Of a stretch of DNA of 64,000 bases, positions 1-12,482 are shown piece by piece. The stretch lies in the NCBI GenBank assembly GCA_004352715.1, contig SCFE01000071.1:1583487-1647486 (forward strand), given 5' to 3'. The notes under the pieces were generated by a model. That model was not told the DNA's origin and ran no database searches. It saw nothing but the letters and a program-made list of their open reading frames with translations. Each line of letters opens with the position of its first letter. The first letter of the stretch is position 1. The position numbers were made by a program, and so were the translations under genes. This DNA comes from Hofstenia miamia. Its lineage: Eukaryota; Xenacoelomorpha; Acoela.

Positions 1-835
1 ATTGTTTCGTTTGGTATTCAAATTATAAAATTTTTTGTAGCAATGCATATGCATGATATGTATTCTAAAAATGTTGATTAATTTCAAAAAAGTAAAAACA
101 ATTTTGCTATGGCGGATTCAGTTTTATAATAAATATGTGATGATTGGAAAAATATCCTGTTTGCTCCCTCTTAGAGATTGAATGGGTTGCTTCTGCAACT
201 TACAAATTGCAATTATTAAATTTAATAAAATACAAAAACAGATGAGCTAACCTGGTTATTCGGGATATTTCTTATTAGTTTAAAAGTAAAGCCTGGTAAA
301 AATAACTACGCAAATTGAAGTATTTGAATTCTGATCAAACAGAACGATATCGTTGCCTACAATTTTTGTTCTACCGATCAATTACGTCAAAGTATCCACG
401 TTGTTAAACTTGTCATCATTAAATTACCTCTTTGAATTATTTTTAAAATGTACATATTTTACAAATGCTAAAATAAATTGTAAGAGATGCAAATTGGAGG
501 CACTATTGTTAACTCATAAAATGCATAACTTCAAACCTCATGTACAACCTTAAAATTTAATTGAAGGCAACGTCTTTAAGTAGTTTGGAATCTATTTAGA
601 AGTTAAGAGCTTGATATTTCGCAAACCTTATTTTCAGATCTGCCCTAATTTATATATCTATTTTAAGTAATTTGATATGTGTTAATTTTATAAAAATAAT
701 TTGCCTGAATATTAAATACATATAGGGTGACTCAAAGCTTCAAATCGCGATTTAAATTTAGATTTCTTATTTAGTATGAGTTCTATGAACATCGTTTTTT
801 GATTTTTATATATATATATAAACCACATAATACAA

Positions 836-877
<42 letters not shown>

Positions 878-1598
878 GCTAATTACTTTGTCAGAAGATC
901 AAAATCCGGATTAAGAAATAAAAAATTTTGAATGAGGTTTGCGAATATATTAACTTTAGCCCCTTTCACATTCAAACAAAATGTATTTTAACAATACTAC
1001 CTAATAGCAAAATGCTGTTTTAGCAATTTTTTACACGGTTTTTAACAGTAAATTATGTTATTGCGACTATCAAAAAAAACCTATTAAAATTTTAGAGTTT
1101 CTAGTAATAAATGTCAGTTCGATAGAATCATTCTATAAATTTATTAAGCGAGCAAAACAGCAAGTGACACAATAATACAGTTAATGATGCACAATGGTGC
1201 ACGTTAGAACACTTCTAGCGGCATGATTGTTTAATTGACGTCAAATAACATGCTGTTTTATATGAATAGATTATTGTTCAACTCTGAAGCTTCCTTTAAT
1301 GATGTGTTACAAAGTAAATGAGTTGCAATAAAACAAGAGGCCAGAAGGCACTAAGAATATGACTTTTAATTATATATTGTTTAGTAGAGGAGAATTCGAA
1401 TAGAGTAACAGTTTGATGAAAAAGTCTTAAATATGTGATTTTTACATTATTATATGCACGATAAAGCGCTAGTTCTTTATAATTGATGTATGTTGCAACT
1501 TATCGAAATAAATTCGAGGTTAATTACACAATCACGGAATTGATATTTAACAGAAATAATATAATAATATATGATTAAGATCCAATAACAAAATTTAC
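1..1598. other. AT-rich region with no recognised gene
   Basis: This stretch lies downstream of the third exon of the minus-strand prominin-like gene, so later exons of that gene could lie here or beyond the window edge. I read the minus strand for a continuation of the second transmembrane segment and found no convincing exon. Short open frames here lack codon structure. TA dinucleotide runs occur at 808-821 and 841-873. Confidence 0.5.
808..873. repeat. (TA)n microsatellite, two blocks
   Basis: Two pure TA runs, 808-821 and about 841-873, are separated by a short AT-rich spacer. Seen directly. Confidence 0.9.
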
Positions 1599-1810
1599 CC
1601 AATGGCCAATGTATTGACAATCGTTGTCGCGAGGTAGATTGCAAAAAACACTTTTGATGGACTCTTTTGAACCATTTTCCCTCCACATTGTCCACAAAGA
1701 CGACAACAGCAAAAAGATAAAGCACACCATGGAAATATTATTGTAAATATTACCATCACAATTACGATTATTATAAATATTGGTAATACGGCCCAGTTTT
1801 CTTTTCCAAA
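1599..1810 (-). CDS. Prominin-like gene, exon 3 (TM1 and Cys-rich loop)
   Basis: The exon opens in phase 0 directly after exon 2 with FGKENWAVLP, then the TM1 hydrophobic run, then FPWCALSFCCCRLCGQCGGK. The CCxxCGxCGGKM motif after TM1 is the most diagnostic prominin feature in the window. It ends TTIVNTLAIG in phase 2, cutting TM2. The overlapping reading frame that begins MLYLFAVVV is a shadow. Confidence 0.8.
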
Positions 1811-3037
1811 CTAAAATATTTTTTATTATAATTAATTTGGAAGGTCACCTTTTTTAGCATGCAAAAATTAATCATAAATAAGTCGAAAAATGCACGATAA
1901 ACTCCAGAAAAATTTAAAGTAACAGAGGTTATTTCTATAAGGAACAAGAAGAGGTTTCATCATTTAAGTATCTTACAGTTCTCTTAAAAAAAGAGTCAAA
2001 CTCCATTCACGCTACATAAGAAAACCAATATAATAAAAACGTAACCTCACTTTTTCACCCACCACGGAATGCTCGTTTGGCTGAACATATGTAAAGACAG
2101 CTGATAACCGAGGGTTGATTTTACAGTATGTAAATCATATAAATTTCTGCCAAACCGCATACTCATGTTGCATTACAATAAGATATCCCACAAGTCCTTC
2201 TACGGTACACGAATCCATTCTTTCATTATTATGTTACGCTATGAATAACTTATGAAATAAATAAATTCAGAAGCAAAGTTAAGGCTAAGTACTGGGTGAA
2301 GTGAAGAAAATTGTAGGTAAAATGTAATTAATAATATAAATTGAAGAGCATACATCAATCGCTTTATCAGGAGTTATTGTTGAAGGATCGAATTTCTCGG
2401 TGATATTTGCTAGTTTTGTGGGATCAGTTAAGTCCGCTATTGTCAAATTAGTTGCTCCTACTGTGGTTTCAATTTGCTTTACATATTCCGAGATTGTTTC
2501 TGTCATTGATCCTAAAATACTCAAAGTTGTTAATGCTTGTCTTCTCAGGAGGAAGTGTGCAAGTTTATTTTAATATAATGATAAAATCTCAATCAAATAC
2601 AAGCAATCTTACTAATTAGTAATTGTACAAATATCACATTAAATTTTCCAAGTCCTGATTTTTTTAAGAAGCTTCGTTTTGATGGTTTATATATATCTCT
2701 CAAATTTTAATTAACTTATGTGTATAAGCATTTAAACATTCTTTTAACAATGATAAAATGTAGTAATCAGATATTTTTGCTAAAATTTCACTTCAGTAAA
2801 ATATCTCATACCCCACGGTATTCCAAAAGGAAACACTAAGTCCTTGACTTTTGAAACTAAACTGTAATACGGATCTAAAATGCCGAAGTCCGCAGATCCA
2901 CTCTCCAATTTTGGAACAAAGTCAGTTTCTTGAGCAGGCAGAAACAGCAACTTGTTCCCATCGATTCTAGGCAGTGAAGAGTTGCCTTCAGAATTATCCG
3001 TCAAGAAATACAATATTAACACAAAATAGACAAACAT
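1599..3037 (-). CDS. Prominin-like pentaspan membrane protein, 5' part (exons 1-3)
   Basis: Three exons were assembled by eye. Exon 1 is 3037-2812 (ATG at 3037, donor GTATGA), exon 2 is 2511-2354 (acceptor TTTTAG, donor GTATGC) and exon 3 is 1810-1599 (acceptor ATTTTAG, donor GTAAAT). Phases are 1, 0 and 2, and the frame stays open throughout. Exon 1 encodes a hydrophobic signal peptide (MFVYFVLILYFL) and an acidic ectodomain ending GIPWG. Exon 2 encodes EYVKQIE and ends ITPDKAID. Exon 3 encodes a transmembrane segment (IFIIIVIVMVIFTII), then the cysteine-rich cytoplasmic motif FCCCRLCGQCGGKM, then the start of a second hydrophobic segment. That order (signal peptide, short ectodomain, TM1, Cys-rich CGxCGGKM loop, TM2) is the prominin signature. 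Prominins organise plasma-membrane protrusions and photoreceptor membranes; the role of this copy is unknown. The C-terminal two thirds was not found, so the gene is either truncated or continues past position 1. A paralogue at 62805 has the same exon sizes and phases. Confidence 0.8.
2354..2511 (-). CDS. Prominin-like gene, exon 2 (ectodomain)
   Basis: This is a 158 bp exon entered in phase 1 and left in phase 0. It shares SxYVKQIE, GATNLT, NIT and ITPDKAI with exon 2 of the plus-strand paralogue, which is also exactly 158 bp. It has potential N-glycosylation sites (NLT, NIT), as expected for an extracellular segment. Confidence 0.8.
2812..3037 (-). CDS. Prominin-like gene, exon 1 (signal peptide and N-terminal ectodomain)
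   Basis: The ATG at 3037 is preferred over an upstream in-frame TTG because it is followed directly by a signal-peptide-like hydrophobic run. The exon ends in phase 1 inside the GIPWG motif, with donor GT at 2811-2810. It has PRIDGNKLLFLPAQET and KVKDLVFPFGIPWG, matched in the plus-strand paralogue by PRVENDKLFFLPPQET and IVKDFVFPGGIPWG. Confidence 0.8.
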
Positions 3038-4731
3038 GGTATACAATTGATGAGAATTCAACGTCTAATTAAATTTACATTTCTGGCAAACAATTCATTC
3101 TTAACTGAATTGGTTTTAAACATTGAATAGTTATTAAATTTGTCTCAAACGATTGCATACCATTTAACAACGACATTAATTTATTTTCTTTCAACCAGGT
3201 GATAAGTATCCAGAAGCCTTAATTGTTTCAAATTAATTTACATTAGTAATGAAAGGTAAAAATATATTCGGACTTTGCAGGTATTACTGAGCAGAAAATC
3301 AACAATTTTTTGAAGTCATTGTTAATGTTTTCTTTACCATTCTGTATGTTATTAAAAGTTTATTAAAATATAAAAAAGCATCAGGAATTATTTATTAAAA
3401 ACATCGTAAATCAAATTTTGTCAGAAATCTCAATTTTTGCGTCTATTTTTAGACCATAAGTTGTTTAATAAAAACTATAATAATCATTTTAAAGGTTCAT
3501 TTTCAATCAATTTTTTTGTATAATTAGCAAAGCCAAATTATATATAAAAATAATATTTTGGAAATATCATGTTTTTAGCAATCATATTTTTCAGCATTTT
3601 CAGCGCTTGCCTATAAAAAGCTATAAAAAGCATTTGGGTATTATCGGAAACAATTTACATTTTTGAATTCGTGTTGCCAGCAGTGGCGTCAAGCCCTTTA
3701 TAAATAAGGGGGGATTAGAGGATCAAAAAAATGTGTGAGCACATGTAAATAATTAAATATCATTTCCCACAGAGTAAAGAGTGTCAAATTCACCTTCTTT
3801 TAAAATCACGGTCGAGCATGGGCCCATTAAGGAGCGTCCTTTCGGGAATGCTACAAACTCAGTGTTTTCCTCGCCGCTACCTGCTTCTTTATGCATTTCA
3901 CTCTTCAATGCATATAGAGAAGCCGTTTAATATTGGTATGGTTTCCAAGTCCTCTAAAGATTAGATGTCTGAAGAGAATTTAAACCTATTTCCTAGAAAT
4001 CGAAGTTTTCATACTTCAGTTAAAGCAATATCTTTAGTAGAAATCTTAGCATTATCTTCGAACACATTCATCAATAGATGTGTCCATGGCTCACAATTTC
4101 CTAAGACTTTGAAGAAAATTCTTTAAACATCTGGATAGACGGCTTTCCTTTTAAGAGGACACCAGTTTAATTAAGAATATATTACCCATTAATTTTTTAA
4201 AATCTACAATGATTTCTTAAAAAATATTTCATGAGCACATAACTCTGAAAACAACAATACAATAAATATTTGTTTCAACTTTCATTTACGTTTTATGTCA
4301 TCCATAATTATGGGGATAGTTCAAATGAATTTCAAAAAATCCTACTTTTTATCAAAAATTGCTAAATACATAAGGTACTACAATGAAATTTTCTTTACAA
4401 ATTTTTAGTATTTTTATCCACATTCACCAAGAATTTGTAACTTCGTAATAGGTTTTGAGAAAGTGTTTAAAAACGTGGAAAAACGATTTTTACATTTAAA
4501 AGACAACAAGCTGATTAAGGATGAACACTGAATGTCACTTTTGAATGATTTTTGACATTGCTGGTGAAATATTTCATTCATTAACGTTTCTTTTCATATT
4601 TAAAATATCTTTTTTAATTTATATGATTCTTCAAGCTATTAGCAACAATTCTAAAATTTAATTTAATAATGTGTAGAATCCAAACAGAAACAGATTTTTT
4701 CTGTACATGATTTTTAGCAAAAAGCTGTTTT

Positions 4732-4733
<2 letters not shown>

Positions 4734-4769
<36 letters not shown>

Positions 4770-4795
4770 TATATATATATACACATATTATATGT

Positions 4796-4834
<39 letters not shown>
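4734..4834. repeat. (TA)n / (CA)n compound microsatellite
   Basis: Long TA runs are interrupted by short ACACATAT and GTGACAT pieces. The frame across it is a low-complexity artefact of IY repeats. Confidence 0.9.
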
Positions 4835-4837
<3 letters not shown>

Positions 4838-5195
4838 GCCCCGCAAGGAGATGAACATTGGTTGAAGTGAAGTGTTGAAAAAAATGTGCTGTGAGAACTG
4901 AACTTTCAAAAAACCTGGATTAACTATGGGCAACATTGCTTTCACATTATCTCCAAATGCCTAATACTATACATTTACGAACAACGTGTTGAAAAATATT
5001 GAAATTCCTTAAGTTTCTAATGCTTATACATTAATTTTCCATGTTATTCGATGACTTAATTTGTGTTTTTCAATGTCATTTTGTATTGGTTTTTGTTATA
5101 TGTTTTTTGTATACCCAACATTAATGCTGAAGACCAAGAAATATATGAATTTCCTATATTATATACTATTATTATTTAGAAAGCGACATCAGCTA

Positions 5196-5422
5196 CCCGA
5201 TTTCGGGTTTCGGGTCAGGTATCAAATTGTCGGGTCGGGTCAGGTTCGGGTACAAAGATTAGATTGATTATTAAAAAATACTGATCTGAGAAAGATTCAA
5301 GATGGTAAATATTACCAATGAATTACTGTTGCCCACAAGGAAATAATTAATGTTAATGGTCATTTGATTGGGCAGACGTAAGTAAAATCAATTCAAAGTC
5401 AGAGTTTAGGGTCGGGTCGGGT
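5196..5422. repeat. GGGTCGGGT-rich tracts
   Basis: Clusters of TCGGGT units lie at about 5196-5251 and 5409-5422, in an otherwise AT-rich background. A further TCGGGTCGGGT lies at about 61319, so this is a dispersed repeat of unknown type. Confidence 0.5.
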
Positions 5423-7769
5423 TCACGTAGTAAATATTCCGATCAGGTCGTATTCGCACTCATTGTCGCTCTCTATTTTGAGCTTGTAATAATCGTAACT
5501 TCTATTTGTTTTCTATCATTTGTCAATTTAAAAATATTTTCAGTTGATTTTTATAAATGAGGTCGCCAACGTTAAAAAACCTACTGCCCGACTCGCCATC
5601 AAAAAAGTTTGTCCACCATGCATTATCGCATATATCATTATGAGCTAGTAAGATAAAAAAAACTATTTAATGTCATCAGAAATTGTAGAGGGCGGATTCA
5701 CATGACAACCTGAAAAAGGGACGTACAGTAGTTGAGTTAAATTCTCTGCTCTCTTGAAAAATGTATATATTTTGTCAATACGAATTATTAATGATAGTCG
5801 AAGGACATGTGACTCATATTCAGGTGTGTAAAATATGGTATGGCAATATTATGGTAACTTTAAATGTCATTATTGATATGGTGATTATGCTCGCAAAAAA
5901 TTATTGAAATAATGGCCATTATGCAAAAATAGGGGGAAATATGGTAAATTAACAAAAACCATTAAAACAAAATTCAAAATGTTAAAAAAGATAAGCAAAA
6001 AGTTTTAGTTTCTATGTGGATTTTGACAAAATTCCTCCAACTGTGCTGAAGCACAAGTAAATATGGTTGACATGAAAGAAAATTCAATGCGTTCATATTT
6101 TTATAATAATCTGTAAACATAGTTTGGATAATATTGAATAGACGTTTCCACTACCAGTCGGCCATGGCGAGTAATTACTGACCTATATGTCATCTCGAAA
6201 ATTCCTAGAAAGACTTCAGAAAATTTTATATTTCAGCACGCTACAGTACTCCAATTTAATAATAATGACATTTATACTTCTGCAATCTCTCATTAAGTGA
6301 GTTTTTCTGCTTTTTGAATGTGTAATTTATTTCGAATTTCTCACGTAACTAACTAATAATATTAACAAAAGTTACATCTGAGAAAATAAGTAACTTCATA
6401 AAAATAAAGATGTTTGAACGTTTGTATTTTTCTAACATTTAAAAGGAATTTCAAAACAAGTTTAGAAGTTTTTCGGTTGCAATCACATTCAAAATTGATG
6501 AAGGAAAATTTTGAAAAATGGATCATTATCCGAAGTTGACTACTGAATTTTGCCTTACTAATTCTGACAGGCAAAGGTGCTATGTCAATGTTATTGGAAT
6601 AGTATATTTTAGTTAAAAATTTCCAGAATACAAGAGAATTCTAAAGTCTATCGTAAACTGGGTAACATTGTCATGCAAGGTAACTTTGGTAGTTTGACAA
6701 AACCAAACTTTTCTTTTTATATCATTGATGAATGGTTGATAGCAACTTGCAAAAAAGTAAATAATTTTAATAAATCAAGATCTACTTTAAAAAAATTATT
6801 GAATTTTATGTTAAAATAAGAATGATATTTGTAGTTTAGTCGAATTTAAGGGTCATTATACGAAATAGCAAATAAATAGAAAATAATAAAATGGAAAACA
6901 GGTCATATAATAACGCCCATTAGTTGTATCAAATATAAAGAAAATCGTATAGAAATTCTTTTACTAATCTATAATGATTGCCGCCAATTCAATTTTTCGC
7001 TGAAGACTAAATAATATTTAACACTTCAAAATATGCGGAAGCGATCTAGTTTTAAATTTTCACAGTATATTTTTAATAATGCCATTTATGAGTTGAGCAA
7101 CATCAATTTTAAAAAAACTTAGTCACAAATTTGTGTTTTCAAATGCTTTACATAAAATGATTGTGGGAAAAATTGAAAATATAAATAAAACATTTTAAAA
7201 CAGATTCCGATATGCAATCAAAAGCTCTTTAAAATTTTTCGCATGACTCTTTGAATTTTACATTTTAACTGTATGGATTAGAAATTTGTTGCTTTTGCCT
7301 TTAGAGAATTGATGTATTCAGGGAGACATTTAGGGAAAAAAATTAGGGAATTTGACCAAATTTTCTGTGATTCAATTTCTTGATATCAAGTAATAATATG
7401 TCACTATGTGCATTCAAAAGCATGCATAGTGATTTATCAAGGCGTACATATTGACACATGAAGAAAAATGATTAGATTATGTAGGAAAAATTGTTGCGTG
7501 ACATTGGATGTTTGTGAATGCCTTTATTTATTAAAATTTTAACTATATTTGTGCAATTCATTACATGGTTGGGTAATACTAAAGATGCGACTTTCAAATT
7601 TTCAAAAAAATGTTTTGTTCTAAAAAAGTGCTTGTAATAGTAGTCTGTAATTCCATAGCCATCACTGTATGCGTGATAATCACATTATCACTTATTTTTT
7701 AGCAACCAAAAAATTTTGTTTGTACATATCAACATATAAAATGCCATAAAGTGTACATAGTGACATATA

Positions 7770-8379
7770 CAGTAGTGGAAAAATTAATGGAATATTGTAA
7801 ATTAAATACTAGTTATATTATTTTCATATTACTTCAGCTATATAAATACAAACTAATAATTGATATGACCACCATGTGCTTTAAAAATGTCCTGAACACG
7901 CTTTGGCATTGATTTCACAAGTGTTTTACAACATTCCTTAATTTTTTCTGACCTAAGCCAAATGTCAGGCACAGCAATCATAGGTTTATTTTTGGTTGTT
8001 CAATCACGTATATTCAGTGCTTGTTTGACAAGAGCAAACAAATTTTCGATGTGAATTGCATGTGGACTGTTCAAAGGCCTTTGCTGTAGAGAAATATTGA
8101 GTTCATTAAGTTTTGCCTTCAACATTTTAGAATTGTGACAAGTTGCGAGCTCATGCTGAACGATTCTAGTATCATTTTGAAACCACTCCATGTAGTGCTC
8201 CTTGGCACTGCTGCTTAAAATAGAGCGGTCTGTTCAGAACTCATTATTCCATTTATTGGCTTGATCATCACTGGTCCAAACACATTTTCACAATTTAGCT
8301 GTTTTAAGAATTCTTGCAACAAGTTTAGCAATAAATACATAAAAAATTTAAAAATATTCCATTAATTTTTCCACTACTG
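7770..8379. mobile_element. Tc1-like element, about 610 bp, deleted
   Basis: Terminal inverted repeats of about 27 bp begin CAGTAGTGGAAAAATTAATG on the left (7770) and appear as the reverse complement ending at 8379. TA dinucleotides flank both ends (7768-7769 and 8380-8381), as for Tc1/mariner insertion. The interior holds only a decayed remnant of a transposase, so the copy is a non-autonomous deletion derivative. Confidence 0.85.
8000..8191 (-). pseudogene. Tc1-like transposase C-terminal remnant
   Basis: A 63-residue minus-strand frame inside the Tc1-like element reads WFQNDTRIVQHELATCHNSK followed by NSPHAIHIENLFALVK. These align by eye with the QDNxPxHTS and SPDLNPIENLW blocks of Tc1 transposases. 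The catalytic aspartates are mutated. Decayed coding similarity continues out of frame to about 7860. Non-functional. Confidence 0.6.
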
Positions 8380-8900
8380 TATAGTTTGTTAAACGAACAT
8401 AGTGACATGGTATAACTGTATACATAGCAAAATCGTAACAAGCAAACTCTGCCCCAATTTGGGGTGTAATCTGAGTTCCCTTTATGTAACAAGTTCATTG
8501 TAAGGGATTTCAGTAAGCATTAGTAAGCATTTCACATTACAAAATTGTAAAACAAATTGACACTTATATTCTTAGGTAACTGCTTGGCTCATGTTGGCTA
8601 CCACACATATAAGGCTATCCAGCCTACATGCTGACAATATTGCCAAGACAGAATTCACAAAAGAAAAATAAGATTCAACTTTCTGAAGACTCAATTGCTA
8701 TTAGCTTGTTAGTGATTGCCCTGCTTTTCCCTAGCACATAATATTGTACATGAGAAAACTCCAATGCGCTCCTTTGGCTATTATAATTTAATTTGATCTG
8801 ATTTGATACATGTATGACAAAACATTGACTCAACTAAATTGTTAACTACTATCTGCATCCATATACCAAATTTGAGGAGAGGAATAGTTAGAACTGGAGA
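8380..8900. other. Transition from unique DNA to CpG-poor repeat block
   Basis: No gene recognised. CpG dinucleotides become very rare from about here to about 13.45 kb. Confidence 0.4.
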
Positions 8901-9190
8901 AAACATGTGCAGAAATGGATGAAAAGGCAACTTGAACCTTCTCAGCAACGTTGAAGCTGATATAAAATATATAATAATAAAAGACAATCCAAACATGAAC
9001 AACAATTTACAAAGGTTCATGATTCATGGAGCAAATGAATTGAGCTTCAAATCAAAGCAGATTATTGAACATCTGACAGCAGCTCTCACATTTAAATACA
9101 ATTCATTAGCAGACACCAAACAAGTACCTGTTAGCAGTTTAATAACTTTACAATGTCTTTGAATTGCTTAAATATTATGTGATATTTAGA

Positions 9191-9415
9191 TTAGACTATT
9201 GCTATTCCAATTTTCACTGGGTAGTTAATTTTCTGATTTGCCACTATATCCCAAAATCTTGTGAATAGGGATATTTGTCTTAGTTTCTGGACATCTTCTT
9301 GTTTTATCACTACTTTGGTTGTGATGCACTCCACATCTATTGTGACTTGATTCTTTGGTTTTATTAGTTTGACCAGTTCCTTCTTGGTAAATGATTCAGC
9401 ATAAATATATTTCAT
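9191..9415 (-). pseudogene. Element A third-ORF fragment, module 2
   Basis: A 74-residue frame with EL-KLIKPKNQVTIDVECIT and VVIKQED blocks. A diverged copy of the same module lies upstream on the minus strand near 11.05-10.93 kb (EELFRP, VDVECITAIFEIK). No family recognised. The two modules suggest an internal duplication or two nested partial copies of the element. Confidence 0.4.
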
Positions 9416-11177
9416 TACTGATCTTGGTAGTTACTCTTTCAATGGCTCATAATATCTTTCAGTGATTTCACAATAAATGGTGGTTTGGACTAAGTATATG
9501 TTATTCTTGTCTCAATCTATTGCAGCACTGGCATTGGTATTTCTATGTCCCACTTCTCCATGTTGATGTGATCAATCATCTTCTGGGTTTGTGGGGACAT
9601 TTCTATTGCCAATGAGCTTGACAAGAATTCCTCTTCATGCATGTCACATGTTGTTTTCATTACAATTTCTATAATGCTGACCAGTTCATCCTTGTTTTTT
9701 CTCTCAAAACTTTGTTGGAGCTTTAGTATTTTTGTGAAGGAACACCTGGATAGTCAATCAAGAATTTTGCCAGTATAGCTCAATATTTCACACTTACTTG
9801 TGTCCTCTGTTTGCTCTTTTCCCAATGATAATCACTTCCATTGTCAGCCAGAGCTGCTTACTTGTTACTTTTAGCCAATTTTGGCAGACAATAGTTTGAA
9901 ATTCAAATCAACAGGTTCTAGTAAAATTTTGCTATAAATAGAATCAAATCATTGGAAAAATTGTTGAAGTAAGTGCTTTGGAATTCTTATCTTTAGTTTA
10001 TTAGTGGTTTGATTAATTAATTTCAATGTATAGCTAAACAGTTTGTGTCTAGCAGAGGTCAGGATCCCATGATGGGAATGATTCTAGGTTCTATACCCCT
10101 GACAATGAAACAACACTTAAGTTAAGGAAACAAATAGGAGTTTTCTGATTACCTGTTTAGCTGACTACCATTTCCTTCATACATGTAAATGATAAAAATT
10201 TCAACATAAGGATAGTAATCCAACCATAGGAGTTAATATTATCACTTTTTCTAGATCCAAATTATTAATTAATGTGACTGACAATGAGACCCAATATTAT
10301 ATTCTAACTATTACATGTAGGATAGGAATTTGCTACTTCTTTAATTAATTATCTAGAAGCCAATATTTTTTGGTAATGGCTATTCATACATTACTTAATT
10401 AAACAGCTAGGGACAAGCCCAGTTGCAGTATATTAGTAGACTTTACAAAACAAGTTTAAGTCAAGTTGTGTCTTGTCCTTAGTGAACACTGTGATAGGCT
10501 ACTCCTGAGAATAGTATTACAGCCTTTGTTGTTCATTTTTTGATTTCCTCTCACAATTTTTCTCATTGTACATTTACAGGAAGCTCTTCAGTATATAAAT
10601 CAAATAAAGTTATTACTCCTTTGATGCATATCCTTTCTCTATTGTCATTTTTAACAATTATCTCCTATGACTATATGTACTCTTCTTTGTCAACAATGGC
10701 CTTCACTGTCTTTCTCATGTTTACTTATGATTTATATTCTTGAATATATGCTTTCATGACTTTCTTATCCTTTAGTACTCTCCATCTTGGCATTATCATT
10801 GAGATTGATTTTTTTGGATGGTGTGCATTTGAGTATTCTCATTTTGATTTGTTGTTCTATCTCTTTATATGTTACATTTTGATCTCCTGTAACTTTTCCT
10901 AGAACTGTTCTGTTAAGCCCTGCCTTTTCAGTTTCATAGTTATGCTGTCTTTTATTTCAAATATTGCAGTGATGCATTCTACATCTACTGCCAATTAATT
11001 TTATGGCCTAAACAGTTCTTCCAGTTCTGTTTTCATAAATGCTTCTATGAACATTAGTTTCATTGTGTCTACTGTCTGTTCTTCTTGTACCTGTTGGTAG
11101 TTTATATCTAATATTACTTCTAGTCTCTTTTTCATTATCTTTATTAGCCCCTTCCCATTTTTTGATATTGATTCTAT

Positions 11178-11471
11178 CTATCTTTCACATTGTGTTTTAG
11201 TAACCACTTCACATATTTTGAAGTATTCTGTTATTCCACCTTTTCTCATCATCTCTGTGCTTTTTATTACTTTTGTAAATGTGCATCTGTTTTCATTTCC
11301 TTTGTTATTGTTTGCTGTACATTTTTGTTTCTGATAATTTGTGTTATGTCTGCAGTACTTACTATTTTTCTTTTTATGATTTTCCTGGTTGTTATCCATG
11401 GTTGTCTCTGCAATTGTTTCAATAATGTTTCCAACATTGCACCCACATGTACTTTTTCTTTGGTTCATCAA
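11178..11471 (-). pseudogene. Element A third-ORF fragment, polar Asn/Lys-rich
   Basis: A 97-residue minus-strand frame rich in N, K, T and C (for example NYQKQKCTANNNKGNENRC). It lies in the same strand and order as the other third-ORF pieces. No domain recognised. It could be low-complexity decay rather than a real reading frame. Confidence 0.3.
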
Positions 11472-11894
11472 AAATTGATATTTTGCTAGGGCATATTCCT
11501 GCTTTGTTAGCCATCTCCACTATTGACATTTTCCCCATTGGGCTCTGGTTTATGATGATTCTGCTAATTAGTTTTTCTATCATTTGCATTGGGTTTTGTG
11601 ATTTGTCTGCTTACTCAATTTCAACAGCCAGTTCTTTGTGTTTGTGCTTATTGGCAACAGGGCAATTTTGAATTTTTTCACTTTCATCAATTTGTTTCAT
11701 GTTTTTCTCAGTTCTTTGTCTTATATTGTGAAGATCTCTAGTATTCATGCTGTCATTTGGAAGCAGATCTCTGGTGTGTTCTTTTCTACAAAGATTTAAC
11801 TTTTAAAGTTGTTTTTCACATTCAGTTTGTAAGCTCAGTTTATTTCAGATAACACTACCTCTATTGTTTTGTGGTATTTTCTTGATGGCACCTC

Positions 11895-12362
11895 TTATAC
11901 TATTGTTGGCCATTCTTCTGGTGTCTTTTTCTGTAACTTCATTCTTCTCCATATGTTCTTTATTTCTTTTAGATGCATTAAGCTGCATTTTATGAACAGT
12001 GTGTTTGCTTTCTCTACCCCTTCTTCATCCATTGCTTGCTTGATCATTTTTACTTGACTGTATAGGTCTATCACTATGCATGGGTCTACCATGATCCTGT
12101 ACACTTGAGCCCAATAATCTAATTGTAAATCAAATTTGATTAATTTGGCTATCATATTCTCCATAGGTTTCTTTTCTCCTATGAATACATTTTGTACTTG
12201 AATACACATTTTGTATAGAAAGTCTGGTGTGTCTTCCATCAGGGTTTTCACAACTATTAGAATTTGCACTTTTGGTACCTTTGCCATTCCTAGCATTTGA
12301 TTAATCTGATTTTCTAAGCTCTGTTTGAATTCTTTTTCTTTCAGTATATGAATTATTGTCAA
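11895..12362 (-). pseudogene. Element A third-ORF fragment with conserved WPTI block
   Basis: This is the longest open piece (155 residues) of the element A third ORF. The segment KLIKFDLQLD...VDPCIVID...VKMIKQ...LKEIKNIWRRMK...PEEWPTI aligns in order with the element B third ORF (KLIYTDLLLY...VDTRLIID...VQMLES...LAEINEVWTNLK...PESIWPTI). Both lie downstream of pol, so this is an element-encoded protein and not a shadow. Env-like or accessory function is possible. I saw no furin-type site or clear membrane anchor. Confidence 0.5.
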
Positions 12363-12482
12363 TTTTTTTTATCAATGTTTATCTGTTCTATGTATGCCAT
12401 TATATCCCAAGCTGTTGACAATGTGAAGTCTTCATCCAATGTAATGTGCACTGTACTTCTCATATATGGTCTTTCTAGTGTT

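Larger units (their letters stand above)
3100..7750. other. Unique AT-rich DNA with no recognised gene
   Basis: There are no long or codon-structured frames. It holds a TA microsatellite near 4.75 kb and GGGTCGGGT-rich tracts near 5.2-5.4 kb. A CAGTGGCGTCA string at about 3684 resembles a hAT-type terminus, but I found no matching end. CpG is at ordinary density, unlike the block that starts near 8.9 kb. Confidence 0.5.

Noticed and set aside
1477-1725. A secreted protein starting MLYLFAVVV
   Set aside because: It is a shadow frame of the prominin exon 3; the real frame has the TM and CGQCGGKM motif.
3684-3730. A hAT terminal repeat (CAGTGGCGTCA)
   Set aside because: No matching inverted end or 8 bp duplication could be located nearby.
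4658-4945. An ORF with long IY repeats
   Set aside because: It translates a TA microsatellite.
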